54,033 bases of DNA, taken from contig DASZMX010000106.1 of NCBI GenBank assembly GCA_035551475.1, positions 1 to 54,033 on the forward strand, in the 5' to 3' direction. The first letter of the stretch is position 1. Every line of letters begins with the position of its first letter. Origin of the DNA: DASZMX01 sp035551475 (lineage in GTDB: Bacteria > Verrucomicrobiota > Verrucomicrobiia > Limisphaerales > Palsa-1400). The translations under genes and the position numbers were made by a program. Positions 53,869 through 54,033 of this stretch are shown piece by piece. The notes beneath the pieces are model-generated. The model was not told the origin of the DNA, made no database searches, and saw only the letters and a program-made list of their open reading frames with translations.

Positions 53869-54033
53869 ATGGCGCGACCCAGCACGGTAACGATGTGTAG
53901 CTTCTGCGGGAAATCCCACGCGGAAGTCAAGAAGCTCATCGCCGGCCCGGGCGTTTATATCTGCGACAATTGCATCACGCTTTGCAAAAGCGTCCTGGAT
54001 AAGGAGCTGTCGGCGGAGAATAAGAAAGCCATG
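53869..54033 (+). CDS. clpX: ATP-dependent Clp unfoldase ClpX (3' end missing)
   Basis: The first 55 residues are visible before the window ends. They form the ClpX zinc-binding domain with CSFCGKSHAEVKKLIAGPG and CDNCITLC (four Cys). ClpX binds adaptor proteins and substrates through this domain and feeds ClpP. ATG at 53869 lies 4 bp after the clpP stop. Confidence 0.95.
   Translation, partial: MARPSTVTMCSFCGKSHAEVKKLIAGPGVYICDNCITLCKSVLDKELSAENKKAM

Overview
The window is about 54 kb of GC-rich bacterial chromosome, densely coding, with short operons on both strands. It carries about 46 protein genes, two of them cut by the window ends. I see no rRNA, tRNA, CRISPR array, insertion sequence or prophage. 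The organism is most likely a member of Verrucomicrobiota (PVC superphylum). This is inferred from the gene mix: a DUF1080 secreted protein, a flotillin/NfeD pair, an LHNVGN-type sensor kinase with a large periplasmic sensor, a lysine 6-aminotransferase operon, a giant Cys-rich secreted repeat protein, and few strong Shine-Dalgarno sequences. No marker gene proves the placement.

Layout. 1-4344 holds the 3' part of a giant Cys-rich secreted protein with eight tandem 83-85 residue repeats and an unusual Trp-rich tract. 4400-9340 holds a divergent rlmI-type rRNA methyltransferase (with a 36-nt palindrome inserted in frame) and a rightward series prmC, murA, membrane-anchored protein, zinc-ribbon protein and CBS protein. 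9337-15183 holds an MFS transporter facing a rightward run of helicase, nth, lipoate-ligase-like protein and DUF1080 protein. 15193-18200 holds a beta-CASP metallo-hydrolase, a candidate structured small RNA, a PII protein without Tyr51 and a TrmN6-like methyltransferase. 18478-22861 holds a beta-helix/ricin-lectin secreted protein, ptsI and a sugar nucleotidyltransferase. 22866-30056 holds a FolC-HAD fusion, a YihY protein, an SDR, a dipeptidase and acetyl-CoA synthetase. 30243-35972 holds a PAS kinase with response regulator, a Nudix protein, NfeD, flotillin and a VapC-type toxin-antitoxin pair. 35976-42710 holds a beta-carbonic-anhydrase-like protein, the lysine-degradation pair, a PilT ATPase, small proteins and class II aldolase. 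42737-49649 is a complete leftward SUF iron-sulfur operon (sufB-C-D-U-T, then sufS, a rhodanese-like protein and a second scaffold-like protein) with a predicted Rrf2-type operator in front of sufB. 49736-54033 holds a hybrid OB-fold sensor kinase, clpP and the start of clpX.

How the genes fit together. Most of the content is housekeeping: translation termination, cell wall, DNA repair, Fe-S assembly, proteolysis, glycolysis and acetate activation. Nitrogen control (PII), lysine catabolism (LAT plus an ALDH7-type dehydrogenase) and signal transduction are layered on top. The accessory items that most deserve follow-up are the in-frame palindrome in rlmI, the structured RNA upstream of the PII gene, the FolC-HAD fusion, the SUF-linked rhodanese without its catalytic Cys, the OB-fold repeat sensor kinase, and the Trp-rich/Cys-rich secreted protein. 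I did not find a gene cluster I would confidently call a new defence or biosynthetic system.
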